From the NCBI RefSeq assembly GCF_004327985.1, contig NZ_SJDL01000030.1, positions 1 through 64,000 on the forward strand: a DNA stretch of 64,000 bases, read 5' to 3'. The notes below the pieces were generated by a model. The model was given only the letters and a program-made list of their open reading frames with translations, was not told where the DNA came from and did no database searches. Shown here piece after piece: positions 54,708-63,771 of this stretch (its first letter is position 1; each line of letters starts with the position of its first letter). The translations under genes were made by a program, and so were the position numbers. Source of the stretch: Marinobacter halodurans. Its GTDB lineage: Bacteria; Pseudomonadota; Gammaproteobacteria; Pseudomonadales; Oleiphilaceae.

Positions 54708-55907
54708 TGCTGATATATCTGCTTCAAGCGCCTCAAATACGGACAGCAGTACGTTTTTGTCCTTTTCCCAGTTATATCTTTCCAAAACTGCATTTTGACC
54801 GTTTGTACCTAATTTTTTTCGGAATGCCGGGTCGCGAAGTTTTTCCAGGTTTTTTGCTATAGTGAAATCCGGTTTGTTATCATCGCAGATCAGGCCACAA
54901 TTCGTTGACTCAATAATCCGGCAAATAGGAATAACTGGTGTAGTCAACACAGGTAAGCCTGCGAGCATATAGTCAAAAATTTTGTTAGGAATAGTGTGGT
55001 TCCAATGTCCACAAACACGGTAAGTTAAAGCTCCTACATTCGCGTTGGCTAAAAGTTCATCAACTCTGTCTTGGGCGAGCCAACCATGTACAGTAATGCA
55101 TTCGTCGAGATTTAGATCATGTATGAGCTTTATCAGCGAATCCCTTTCTGCTCCTTTTCCTATAAGGTCTACTTGTATTTCGGACTTATCATACCCTAGA
55201 TTAAGAAACTCATTTACACCTTGAATAAGTAGATCCAATCCCCTAAGTCGTGTCAAAAAACCAACGTAGACAATATGTAGTTTGCTGCCCTTATGGATGT
55301 GTGTTTTTCCAAGATACTTGTTGATTGGTGGTGTATTGCTCACTATTGAGATCTTGTTTTCATCAAGTTTTTTCTTGAGTAGCCTGTCTCTGGATTCTTC
55401 AATCATAACGAGAATATGGTCCGCGTCCGGTAAGGTCGCGTTCTCGTAACGTTGTGCAAGATAAGGGCTCTTTAAAATTCTCTGGAAAATGCTTTTATTT
55501 GAGAATTGTTGAGAAGAGGCGTACATTTCAGGATAAACCTCCGCCATGTCGAGAATTACATTACCGCTCCTGAGCTTTGCACATAGCAATCCCGCCTTAA
55601 GTAGGGGGAGATCCCTTATTAAAAAAACTGCTTGGCTTGAACCTTTAGATTGTTTTAACAAAGTGTTAAGCCAAAAGAAGTTGAACCAGACGGGCATGAA
55701 AATCAGCTTTAATATACGAGTGGGAAGCCATTTAATCTGAGGAAGTCGCTTAATGTTGATGTTACCTTGGGTGTCAGACTCGGCTAACTTATTATGATTA
55801 TTAGCGATGACTGTAACTGCGTGGCCTGCTTCGGATAGCGCAAGTGCAAGCTTTTCAACCCGCACGTCCCATGGGTAATCTTCCTTGTAAACTAAAAATA
55901 CTTTCAA
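54666..55907 (-). CDS. Family 4 glycosyltransferase (minus strand)
   Basis: A 413-residue GT-B enzyme beginning MKVFLVYKEDYPWDVRVEKLA. The nucleotide-sugar half has IVYVGFLTRLRGLDLLIQGV and IPNKIFDYMLAGLPVLTT. The start is TTG 55907 with AAGGAAGG upstream. It is one of the most AT-rich genes of the window and lies on the opposite strand from most of the locus; its 3' end overlaps capA by 42 bases, which suggests insertion by recombination. Specificity unknown. Confidence 0.85.
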   Translation of the reverse strand: MKVFLVYKEDYPWDVRVEKLALALSEAGHAVTVIANNHNKLAESDTQGNINIKRLPQIKWLPTRILKLIFMPVWFNFFWLNTLLKQSKGSSQAVFLIRDLPLLKAGLLCAKLRSGNVILDMAEVYPEMYASSQQFSNKSIFQRILKSPYLAQRYENATLPDADHILVMIEESRDRLLKKKLDENKISIVSNTPPINKYLGKTHIHKGSKLHIVYVGFLTRLRGLDLLIQGVNEFLNLGYDKSEIQVDLIGKGAERDSLIKLIHDLNLDECITVHGWLAQDRVDELLANANVGALTYRVCGHWNHTIPNKIFDYMLAGLPVLTTPVIPICRIIESTNCGLICDDNKPDFTIAKNLEKLRDPAFRKKLGTNGQNAVLERYNWEKDKNVLLSVFEALEADISASGTSQTSESSASQ

Positions 55908-55919
55908 CGCCGGAGTCCT

Positions 55920-55965
55920 TCCTTAGAAAATCAAAAACAGTGCGCGAATTTTTACATCCGCGCAC
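55920..55965 (-). terminator. Minus-strand Rho-independent terminator
   Basis: Read on the minus strand, GTGCGCG and CGCGCAC (55959-55965 and 55940-55946) form a 7-bp GC stem with a 12-base loop, followed by TGTTTTTGATTTT. It lies 80 bases beyond the stop of the lectin-like gene, separating it from the glycosyltransferase. Confidence 0.7.
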
Positions 55966-56045
55966 AATTACTAATTTTGGGTAGAGTTAACTAAGTCAAT
56001 AAAAGCCTGACTAATGTAAGTATAATAGCTGTTAGGTGAACGTAT

Positions 56046-57080
56046 TCACTCTACTGTCAGCGATTTTGGTCTGCCTGGACATTTAGCGCAAACAGGAAAG
56101 CCCGTTTGATTCGCATTACCATTCCGATCAATAACATATAAGTAAAGCCCTCCAAGCGAATCGAACGCAAAAAGATTCATGTCAGCTGTTATAGAGTTAT
56201 TACTCCAGTCTGTCACGTTCAAAACTTCCCTATGGCTAGTAGGGTCATATTTAGAGGAGTCTGAAAGCTCAACTCTGGCTTGAGAGAGTGAGACGTAGAT
56301 GTCTGTCATGCGGAAGGAGAGGTTGCTGTAGTTGTCGCCTATGCTGGGATCAAACCCAATTAGACCTATATTCAGTCCTTCGGACGTGCTGGCTTTCTGG
56401 AATGTTGAGATATCATGTACACGATTGCCATTCAACCAAGTTTCTATCAAATTTTGATCGGCATCTACAAAAACTTCCATATGATTCCAGGCATTTGGCG
56501 TTGGCAGGGTGTTGCCCCAGTCTGGAGAAGATCCATTTATATCATTAAAGGTCATGTGCATCTGTGTCCACGATATTCGCGTGCCATTACCATCTGATTG
56601 ATCCCAAATACGAACGAATTTGTTTGAACCGCCGTTATCGATAGAGTCACTTGGTTTGAACCACCAAGATAGGTAGAGTGAACGATTAGACTTGTTATCT
56701 AGAGCTCTCGGCCATCCGAGATAGGAGCGTTTTTTTCCATGATAGACGGCATTCGCTCTCTCGGATCGAAGGTCTCCTGATCTCAGGACTGTGATTTTTT
56801 CGCCATAATCCTCAGGGTTATGTGTCCATGGACCGCTATCTTCCGGGACCACCGAACCGTCACTTAAATTCGCGATTACTGGCTGATTATCTAACCGATC
56901 GTACAGGACGGGAACTGCTTGGGCATCGGTAAAGCCGGAGCCGCTGATTTTTATCTCACCGCCTTCTTGAAAATCCCCTTCGACGGAGCTCACCGACGGA
57001 TCAGCAAGCACGCCCGCAGAGGCAGCAATCAACAACGTGAATACTGAGTTCACCCTTAACGAATGCAATTGCAGAGACAT
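56046..57080 (-). CDS. Secreted protein with TIG-like and concanavalin A-like domains
   Basis: A 344-residue exported protein with a signal peptide ending VLA-D. Residues about 27-60 (VSSVEGDFQEGGEIKISGSGF) look like the start of an IPT/TIG immunoglobulin-like domain. The middle, about 110-270, has the alternating strands of a concanavalin A-like lectin/glucanase or polysaccharide-lyase fold (SLYLSWWFKP, FVRIWDQSDG, WNHMEVFVDADQNLIETWLNG). No catalytic motif is certain, so binding or lysis of the polysaccharide are both open. The start at 57080 has GAGGTG five bases upstream. It is divergent from the next glycosyltransferase and has its own terminator. Confidence 0.68.
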   Translation of the reverse strand: MSLQLHSLRVNSVFTLLIAASAGVLADPSVSSVEGDFQEGGEIKISGSGFTDAQAVPVLYDRLDNQPVIANLSDGSVVPEDSGPWTHNPEDYGEKITVLRSGDLRSERANAVYHGKKRSYLGWPRALDNKSNRSLYLSWWFKPSDSIDNGGSNKFVRIWDQSDGNGTRISWTQMHMTFNDINGSSPDWGNTLPTPNAWNHMEVFVDADQNLIETWLNGNRVHDISTFQKASTSEGLNIGLIGFDPSIGDNYSNLSFRMTDIYVSLSQARVELSDSSKYDPTSHREVLNVTDWSNNSITADMNLFAFDSLGGLYLYVIDRNGNANQTGFPVCAKCPGRPKSLTVE

Positions 57081-57226
57081 CGTACACCTCGGTAATATGC
57101 TGCTGTGGGCTTCAACTCCAAAAATGCAGTAAGAAAATTCTCTCACTGACGTTTTAAAAGTTTACACCAAGTTGAGGCATGGATTAGGAACAATTTAGCA
57201 TAAACATTAAAGGGAAGTTCTTGGTG

Positions 57227-58369
57227 ATGAATAGAGATGGAAGCCATCTGGGGTTCCCTATTAGGGTGTTGCTCGTAGTTCGCTGGCCGGTTGGAGGAAT
57301 TAGAACTTTCCTTCGCTACGTATTGAATTCACTGCCAAATGAGCGTTTCGAATTTACCGTCATCGGAGTAGACACCGATGGGATGAAAGCTTTAAGAAGC
57401 GAGCTTGCTCATCGCTTGAAGGACTCTAGGGCCGTCGCGGCTGATGGCAAAGAGGAGAGGTCTCTTCTTTCAGAAGTTGTTAGCTGTTTGAAAGCAAAGG
57501 AGTTTGACGTAATTCATGCACATGGCTTCACATCTGCTACCGTAGCAGTGCTTCCCAGCTTGATTTTTCGTGTACCTCTTCTTTGCACGTCGCATGACGT
57601 AATTAATGAGAATCAGTTCTTAACTTTCAACGGTTGGATCAAAAAAAGGGTTTTATATCTAAGCCTTAAGATGTCCAGGCTTGTCCACTCCGTCTCTAAT
57701 GATGCTGAAAAAAATTTGCTGGATTTTTTTCCAGAGTTCCCACGAAATCGAAGTGTTGTGATTCCTAATGGTATCGATACTAATCATTTTTTTAATGCTC
57801 AAGCGCATGACGTACACGCTCTAATAGGGGTCGATCCTTCGACTCCTATTATCGGCTTTTTTGGGCGATTTATGGGGCAGAAGGGCTTTAGGGATCTCAT
57901 TTCTGCAGCTGAAAGAATAAGAAATGAAAAGCTGTTGCCGAATTTTCAGGTGGCTTGCTTCGGTTCAGGAGCTTTTATTAGGGAAGAAAAAGCTGACATT
58001 GAGCGCCGTGGGCTATCGTCTTTTTTTTCTTTTATTCCCTTTACTCCTGATGTGTCAGGCATGATGAAAGGATGCAATGTTATAGCGATGCCTTCTTATT
58101 GGGAGGCTTGCCCGCTTCAGCCAATGGAAGCCTTGAGTGCAGGGGTACCTTTCGTGGGCACGAACTGTCTCGGATTGAGAGAAGTACTCCACGATACACC
58201 AGCCTATGTAGTCGAAGTGGGGAGTCCTCACGACTTGGCAAACGCAATCGTGCGAGCCATCGAAGAAGGAAATGCTTCGTTCGTAAATTACGCACCTTAT
58301 GCCGCTAAGCGATTCGATATAAATAAAACAATTTCTCAAATAGCAGCATTATATGAGAGCGTTGTCTGA
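57227..58369 (+). CDS. Family 4 glycosyltransferase
   Basis: A 380-residue GT-B enzyme: VLLVVRWPVGGIRTFLRYV at the start, IIGFFGRFMGQKGFRDLI and YWEACPLQPMEALSAGVPFVGT (EX7E-like, Glu then Glu) in the C-terminal half. ATG 57227 follows AGGGAAG; a TTG six bases upstream is possible. The TGA shares a base with the next ATG, coupling it to the polymerase-type gene. AT-rich composition. Confidence 0.87.
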   Translation: MNRDGSHLGFPIRVLLVVRWPVGGIRTFLRYVLNSLPNERFEFTVIGVDTDGMKALRSELAHRLKDSRAVAADGKEERSLLSEVVSCLKAKEFDVIHAHGFTSATVAVLPSLIFRVPLLCTSHDVINENQFLTFNGWIKKRVLYLSLKMSRLVHSVSNDAEKNLLDFFPEFPRNRSVVIPNGIDTNHFFNAQAHDVHALIGVDPSTPIIGFFGRFMGQKGFRDLISAAERIRNEKLLPNFQVACFGSGAFIREEKADIERRGLSSFFSFIPFTPDVSGMMKGCNVIAMPSYWEACPLQPMEALSAGVPFVGTNCLGLREVLHDTPAYVVEVGSPHDLANAIVRAIEEGNASFVNYAPYAAKRFDINKTISQIAALYESVV

Positions 58370-59721
58370 TGAATGAGTCCGCGGTTATAAATAATAATCT
58401 TATTAAGGATAAAGATACTGTTCTCGCATATAGGCTGTACTTGCTATATCTCATAAGCTTTTTTTTACACTTGCCTTCAAGAATTAGCTTTCTTGGCATT
58501 ATTAGATTTGATTTCATTTTGGTTGGCCTGATTACCTTTTTTATTTTTAGTTCTAAAACGACAAAAGGCTCTAGATTAGATTCGGCCTCTCGATACATTC
58601 TCGCTATTTTTATATATTCGGTAATAACTTTGCCCATCGTGGAGTGGCCTGGATCGGTTATTAATAATGGTATGGTTCTCTTCATAAAAGGTGCTATATT
58701 TTATTTTTTTACAGTTAATTTAATAACAAATGAGGGTCGACTAAAAAAGCTGATTTTTGTCTTTATAGTATGCAATTTATTCAGAGTTATTGAGCCTCTA
58801 GTTTTACATATAACAACAGGCTATTGGGGGTCGAGGACATACTTGGGGCAAGGCGATTTTGCAGCCAGATTGTCAGGTGCCCCATCCGATATTATTAACC
58901 CCAATGGTCTAGCGTTCGTTATCGCTACGATTACTCCCTTTTTGCATTATGTTGTTGCTTCAATCAGTAAAAAGGCATTTTTTATCTACCTATTATTGGT
59001 TCCTGTTCTTCTTTACGCAATGCTATTAACGCTGTCAAGATCGGGAATCCTCGCACTCGGAATAATTGCTTTGGGTATATGGATTAAGAGTAAGCATAAG
59101 TTTTCGCTCATCGTGATTGGGCTGGCCGGGCTGTTAGTAATATTTCTGAACATGACGGATGTTGAAAAAGATCGCTATCTTTCTATTGTGAGTGAAGACG
59201 CCCGCCAGTCGGCTTCAGCGGACGGGCGAATCGACGCATGGTGGAATGACTTCGGCGTAGCCATGCATCGCCCGATTATAGGTCACGGTCTGGGTACCTC
59301 TAGAGAAGCTAACTGGAATGTTGCTGGTAAGGACCAAATTTCACACATACTTTGGGCAGAGATATGGCAGGAAATAGGTCTAATAGGGCTTGTGCTATTT
59401 ATACTTTATTTGCGAGAAATGATTAGGAATTTTCGAAAAGCTGGAAAGTTAATTCGACAGAATTTAAGAAAAGATGATTTTCTTTTTCGTGCATGTGAAG
59501 CAATGCAGGTCTGGCTATTGATGAATTTGCTATTCAGCCTGGCTAGTTATGGGCTTAAAAGTTATGAATGGTATTTTTTCGGCGGCCTGTCGGTGGCCTT
59601 GCTAAACATGGTTACTAAGAAAATTGAGTCTTCTGAAGACGCCGTTAGTGACCGAAAAAAGAAAGCAGGCCATTCATCAAATTATCCATTAGCGAGCAGG
59701 TTGAAAGAATATCATCGTTGA
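58369..59721 (+). CDS. O-antigen ligase/polymerase-type membrane protein
   Basis: A 450-residue protein with about 11-12 membrane helices. A large periplasmic loop near residues 260-330 contains DARQSASADGRIDAWW and HGLGTSREANW, the Wzy_C (O-antigen ligase/polymerase) pattern in which conserved Arg and His residues sit. It is the best candidate for the polymerase or ligase of this polysaccharide. The first 20 residues and last 40 are soluble. It is coupled to the upstream glycosyltransferase by a one-base overlap. Confidence 0.85.
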   Translation: MNESAVINNNLIKDKDTVLAYRLYLLYLISFFLHLPSRISFLGIIRFDFILVGLITFFIFSSKTTKGSRLDSASRYILAIFIYSVITLPIVEWPGSVINNGMVLFIKGAIFYFFTVNLITNEGRLKKLIFVFIVCNLFRVIEPLVLHITTGYWGSRTYLGQGDFAARLSGAPSDIINPNGLAFVIATITPFLHYVVASISKKAFFIYLLLVPVLLYAMLLTLSRSGILALGIIALGIWIKSKHKFSLIVIGLAGLLVIFLNMTDVEKDRYLSIVSEDARQSASADGRIDAWWNDFGVAMHRPIIGHGLGTSREANWNVAGKDQISHILWAEIWQEIGLIGLVLFILYLREMIRNFRKAGKLIRQNLRKDDFLFRACEAMQVWLLMNLLFSLASYGLKSYEWYFFGGLSVALLNMVTKKIESSEDAVSDRKKKAGHSSNYPLASRLKEYHR

Positions 59722-59893
59722 GGCCTTGAGTTGATAAAAAAATCAGAATCAGGAAGTAATAGTAAGGGAAAGTCAGTATTTTAAATCTTATAGCTAGATA
59801 TCTATGTCAAAATATCGATGAAATTGATCTTTATATTGATAGATTATTAGAAGACTAAATGCTTGATTGTAAAATTAGCAAGTGGAGGAGCGG

Positions 59894-60889
59894 TTGAAAA
59901 GGGTCTCAGTTATTATCCCGGCCTATAATGCGGCTTCAAAAATTGATGAAACAATTGCTTCTGTCCTTGACAATATTTCTGCTGAGGACGAGCTTTTGAT
60001 TATCGATGATTGCTCCAGTGACGAAACTCAAGGCGTGGTAGAAAAATGGTTAGGTTCGCAAGTCAGGTACCATTGTTTGCAAAAAAATAGCGGCGGTCCA
60101 GCGACACCACGTAATGTGGGAATAAATCTTGCCGAAGGCGAATTTATTTCAATATTTGATTCCGACGACTTAATGTACGCTGGTAAGTTGGATATAGCCG
60201 TTAATGTGCTGTCGAGCCAGCCAGATCTCGGGCTGGTATTTTCAGACTTCCACGTCATTGATGAAGATTCTGTTGTAGTAGAAGAATATTTCCTTTCAAA
60301 ATATGATTTCATAAAAAAAATTAAAAGTAACATTCAAAAAAATCATTGTGTTATTCGGTGCCCTCAGGGATTGCAGCAATTAGCGAAAGCAAATTTCATT
60401 GGCACGTCAGGTGTGATGATTAGAAAATCAGTATTAGATGAATGCGGTACCTTTGACGATGAATTATTAAACGGGGACGATTACGACCTCTGGCTTCGTA
60501 TATCTCGTCGCTACTCAATAGCTTTTATCGATCGTCCGCTTCATGGTTACAGAGTTGGTCATCAGAGTATTTCAAAAGCAGGGGCCGTTCGCCTTGGACC
60601 ATCAAAGATACGGGTATTAAAAAAACAGTTACGTGATCCTATCAATAACGAGTTCAGTTTGGATATAAAGCGTTGGATATCAAAAAATTATGCTTTGATG
60701 GCGCGCGAATTTTTATATGATGGGGCGAAAAAACTTAGTATTAAAAACTCACTTACCTCAATAAAATATTTTCCAAACTACGAAGCATTTAAGATCTTAG
60801 CTATGACCATTGCAGGTATCAATCTAGTGAATGCTTTAAAGATAGTGAGAGATAGAGCTAAAAACTTCATGAAAAAGACATCGGTTTAG
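59894..60889 (+). CDS. Family 2 glycosyltransferase
   Basis: A GT-A enzyme of 331 residues with RVSVIIPAYNAASKIDETI, IIDDCSSDET, FDSDDLMY (DxD) and GVMIRKSVLDECG. Start is uncertain: TTG 59894 has GGAGGAG four to five bases upstream, while an in-frame GTG at 59882 would place that ribosome site inside the gene. A 170-base AT-rich gap separates it from the polymerase-type gene. It is closely similar in layout to the gene at 62785. Confidence 0.84.
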   Translation: MKRVSVIIPAYNAASKIDETIASVLDNISAEDELLIIDDCSSDETQGVVEKWLGSQVRYHCLQKNSGGPATPRNVGINLAEGEFISIFDSDDLMYAGKLDIAVNVLSSQPDLGLVFSDFHVIDEDSVVVEEYFLSKYDFIKKIKSNIQKNHCVIRCPQGLQQLAKANFIGTSGVMIRKSVLDECGTFDDELLNGDDYDLWLRISRRYSIAFIDRPLHGYRVGHQSISKAGAVRLGPSKIRVLKKQLRDPINNEFSLDIKRWISKNYALMAREFLYDGAKKLSIKNSLTSIKYFPNYEAFKILAMTIAGINLVNALKIVRDRAKNFMKKTSV

Positions 60890-60900
60890 GGTTAGAAATA

Positions 60901-62703
60901 ATGTGTGGTATCTCAGGGATATGGCATCGCAGCAACCGAAATTATAGGCGACACTTGAGAAAAATGAATGAGACTTTGTCTCATCGCGGACCCGACGGAG
61001 CGGGTGAGTATGAAACAGAAGGCCTTTGTCTTGGTCATACTAGGCTGAGTATTGTTGACCTTGAAGGCGGCAAGCAGCCTATGACTTCCAAGGATAATTC
61101 ATGTGCTGTTACTTTTAATGGCGAGATTTACGGATTCGAGCGGATAAAAAAAGAGCAAAACTACGAATTTAGAACTCACTCTGATACAGAGCTATTGTTG
61201 GCTTTATATGAAAATCAAGACGTCAAAATGCTTGAGCGACTGCCTGGCATGTTTTCATTTTCGATATGGGATGCCAAGCGTAAAAGATTGTTTTGTGCAA
61301 GAGATAGATTTGGAGAGAAGCCGTTTTACTATGCGTGGGGGGCTAACGGCGAATTTATATTTAGCTCTGAGATTAAAGCGATACTCGCAACCGGCTTGGT
61401 CGACGGAATAGTTGATGAATCAGCGGTATCTCATTTTCTTAAGAAACTTTACATCCATCCTCATTCCTCCGTTTATAAAAATATAAAAGTGCTGAAGCCG
61501 GGCCATTATTTGCTGGTCGATGAGAGTGGTGTTCAGGAAGTACGTTATTGGGAGTTTTCAGAGAGGGATAATAGAGTCAGTATCAGCGAGGCCGTGGAAG
61601 AGGTCCAAATGCGGTTACGACGAGCTGTACGTGACCAGCTAGTTGCGGATGTCCCTGTTGGTGCATTTCTAAGTGGCGGTTTGGATTCAAGTTCAATAGT
61701 TTCTGCAGCATCTAGTGAATGTAAAGAGTTGATGACGCTCTCCTATCGTTTCAAGGGTGAGTATGATGAGGGAGATTATGCAAAATCAGTAGCTGCGAAG
61801 TTTGGCACGAAACACATTGAAATGTTTGAGGGCGAACTTAGCGTTACTGAAGCGTTAGAAAAAATGGCGTATATATATGATGAGCCATTTGCTGACTCTT
61901 CAAACATCCCAACTTTCCAGATATGCGAAGAGGCAAGAAAGTACTGTAAAGTGGTACTTACCGGTGATGGCGCCGATGAGCTTTTTGGTGGATATTCTTG
62001 GAAATATCGCCCATTTTATTTTCAATCTGAAATTCAAGATAGCAAGTCGTCTGCGCTGGTAGCGGGTATGCTGATAAATAAGGTGCTTGGAAAGTTTACA
62101 AAAATAGGTGGTTTTTCCGATAAAGCGATTGCATATAAGCAAAAGTTCTCCGGAAAATCGGTTAGGCAAGCAATGGCGGAGCTGTACTTTATGTTCTCCG
62201 ACGCCGAATTGAATATGCTTGGGTTAAGGAGTCCTGATGTTTTAGGCGGCGCTAGGCTTAGCAGTCTCAATGATGTCCTTAAAGAAGATATGTCCGATTA
62301 TATGGCCGGTGACATTCTTACAAAAACGGACAGGTCTTCTATGGCAAATGGACTGGAGTTGCGATCACCGTTTCTCGATCCTGCTTTAGTTGAGTACGTC
62401 ATGTCTCTTTCTGGAAATTTCAAGGTTGATCGGAAATCGGATAAGATTCTCTTGCGGGAAGCTTATGGCAACCAATTACCTAGAAAGGTAAGAAATAGGC
62501 CAAAGCAGGGATTCGGCTCTCCTGTAGCAGCGTGGCTTTCAGCGCCACAGATGATTGATACATTAAATTATTATTTTTCGCCGGAGCGAAGATATTCAAA
62601 ATTTCTCGATAGCACGGCGGTTGCTCGATATAAATTTCAGAAGGATATGCGCACTTGGGCATTGTTGGTTTTTTCAATATGGTGTGAAACTTGGGAGGTA
62701 TAA
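60901..62703 (+). CDS. Asparagine synthase-like amidotransferase of the EPS locus
   Basis: A 600-residue AsnB-type protein. Cys2 after the initiator Met (MCGISGIWH) is the glutaminase nucleophile, with RLSIVDLEGGKQPM and FNGEIY completing the class II domain. The synthase domain has the PP-loop SGGLDSSS, with LTGDGADELFGGY. This family (TIGR03108, exosortase A system-associated amidotransferase) is regular in XrtA loci and may amidate a uronic acid of the polymer. It starts 11 bases after the glycosyltransferase. No glutaminase or synthase signature is missing. Confidence 0.9.
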   Translation: MCGISGIWHRSNRNYRRHLRKMNETLSHRGPDGAGEYETEGLCLGHTRLSIVDLEGGKQPMTSKDNSCAVTFNGEIYGFERIKKEQNYEFRTHSDTELLLALYENQDVKMLERLPGMFSFSIWDAKRKRLFCARDRFGEKPFYYAWGANGEFIFSSEIKAILATGLVDGIVDESAVSHFLKKLYIHPHSSVYKNIKVLKPGHYLLVDESGVQEVRYWEFSERDNRVSISEAVEEVQMRLRRAVRDQLVADVPVGAFLSGGLDSSSIVSAASSECKELMTLSYRFKGEYDEGDYAKSVAAKFGTKHIEMFEGELSVTEALEKMAYIYDEPFADSSNIPTFQICEEARKYCKVVLTGDGADELFGGYSWKYRPFYFQSEIQDSKSSALVAGMLINKVLGKFTKIGGFSDKAIAYKQKFSGKSVRQAMAELYFMFSDAELNMLGLRSPDVLGGARLSSLNDVLKEDMSDYMAGDILTKTDRSSMANGLELRSPFLDPALVEYVMSLSGNFKVDRKSDKILLREAYGNQLPRKVRNRPKQGFGSPVAAWLSAPQMIDTLNYYFSPERRYSKFLDSTAVARYKFQKDMRTWALLVFSIWCETWEV

Positions 62704-62784
62704 AGGCCCGCGACGCATTGTTGATCAAAATTTTTTTCATTGCAGATCTATAAGTTTTTATAGATTAACAGCCAGGAAATAGCG

Positions 62785-63744
62785 GTGAAGCTTTCCATTA
62801 TTATTCCGATCTACAATTCTGCTCATACGATCGTAGAAACAATTGATTCTGTAATGCCGGTCGTTGGTGCTAGGTGTGAGGTATTAATTATTGATGACGG
62901 CTCGACCGATAATATCTCTGCGGTATTGGCCCCCTATATTCAGGAGTCGAATATTCGGTTGATCCGTCAAAAGAATTCGGGTGGACCAGCTTCTCCGAGA
63001 AATCGTGGGGTTAGAGAGTCATCTGGCGAATACGTGATGTTTCTCGACGCAGATGATGTAATTATTGCGGGGGAAATTCCGCCAGCGCTTGCTCTTCTGG
63101 ACAAGCACCAGGACGTCTCGATGATTTGTAGCAACTTTGATGTGACGGACGGTGCACTTAATACTCGGATTGGAGCAAATATCGATCGCTATACCACGCT
63201 CCAGGCAGTGCTTAGCGAGCCAGTTGAGGAAGATGCGTGGAAAATACCTGGCGATACGGCTGTTAATGTCCTTTTACAGGCTAATTTTGTTGGTACATCG
63301 AGTGTAATTGCCCGAAGAGCGTGTCTTGTAGAGGTAGGCTCATTCGATGAAACTTTGCGAAACCTTGATGATCGGGACATGTGGATTCGCCTGGCATTCG
63401 TCGGTCCTATTCTTTATCGAAGTCGCGTTTTCTATAAGTATCGGGACTCCGTTGGAAGTATCTCAAAGCAACGTGAGTTAGAGCAATTTTACGAGAGAGT
63501 ACTTGTCGCTAAGAAGGTAATTCGCAAGACTAATTCGTCTAAAACAAAAAAAGTTGCGCGCCAATGGCTGGCAAAAAATTTGCTGAAAATCGGCTATATT
63601 TTATTTCATGAGCGAGAGAAGTCGCTTCCGGCTTTTTGGGCATTTGGAGCATCATTTTGGACCAAACCCAACTTAGCGGCGTTTAAAGGGGTTCTGAAGT
63701 CGTTGTTACCTAGGTGTGTATATCGATTGTTGGCACGCACGTGA
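62785..63744 (+). CDS. Family 2 glycosyltransferase
   Basis: A 319-residue GT-A enzyme with LSIIIPIYNSAHTIVETI, IIDDGSTDN, SGGPASPRNRGV and FLDADDVI (DxD). GTG start with AGGAA six bases upstream. Its SGGPASPRN motif is shared with the gene at 59894 (SGGPATPRN), suggesting that the two descend from a duplication or use related substrates. Confidence 0.86.
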   Translation: MKLSIIIPIYNSAHTIVETIDSVMPVVGARCEVLIIDDGSTDNISAVLAPYIQESNIRLIRQKNSGGPASPRNRGVRESSGEYVMFLDADDVIIAGEIPPALALLDKHQDVSMICSNFDVTDGALNTRIGANIDRYTTLQAVLSEPVEEDAWKIPGDTAVNVLLQANFVGTSSVIARRACLVEVGSFDETLRNLDDRDMWIRLAFVGPILYRSRVFYKYRDSVGSISKQRELEQFYERVLVAKKVIRKTNSSKTKKVARQWLAKNLLKIGYILFHEREKSLPAFWAFGASFWTKPNLAAFKGVLKSLLPRCVYRLLART

Positions 63745-63771
63745 TTGTGTTTGGAAATTTGGGGGCTTGTC

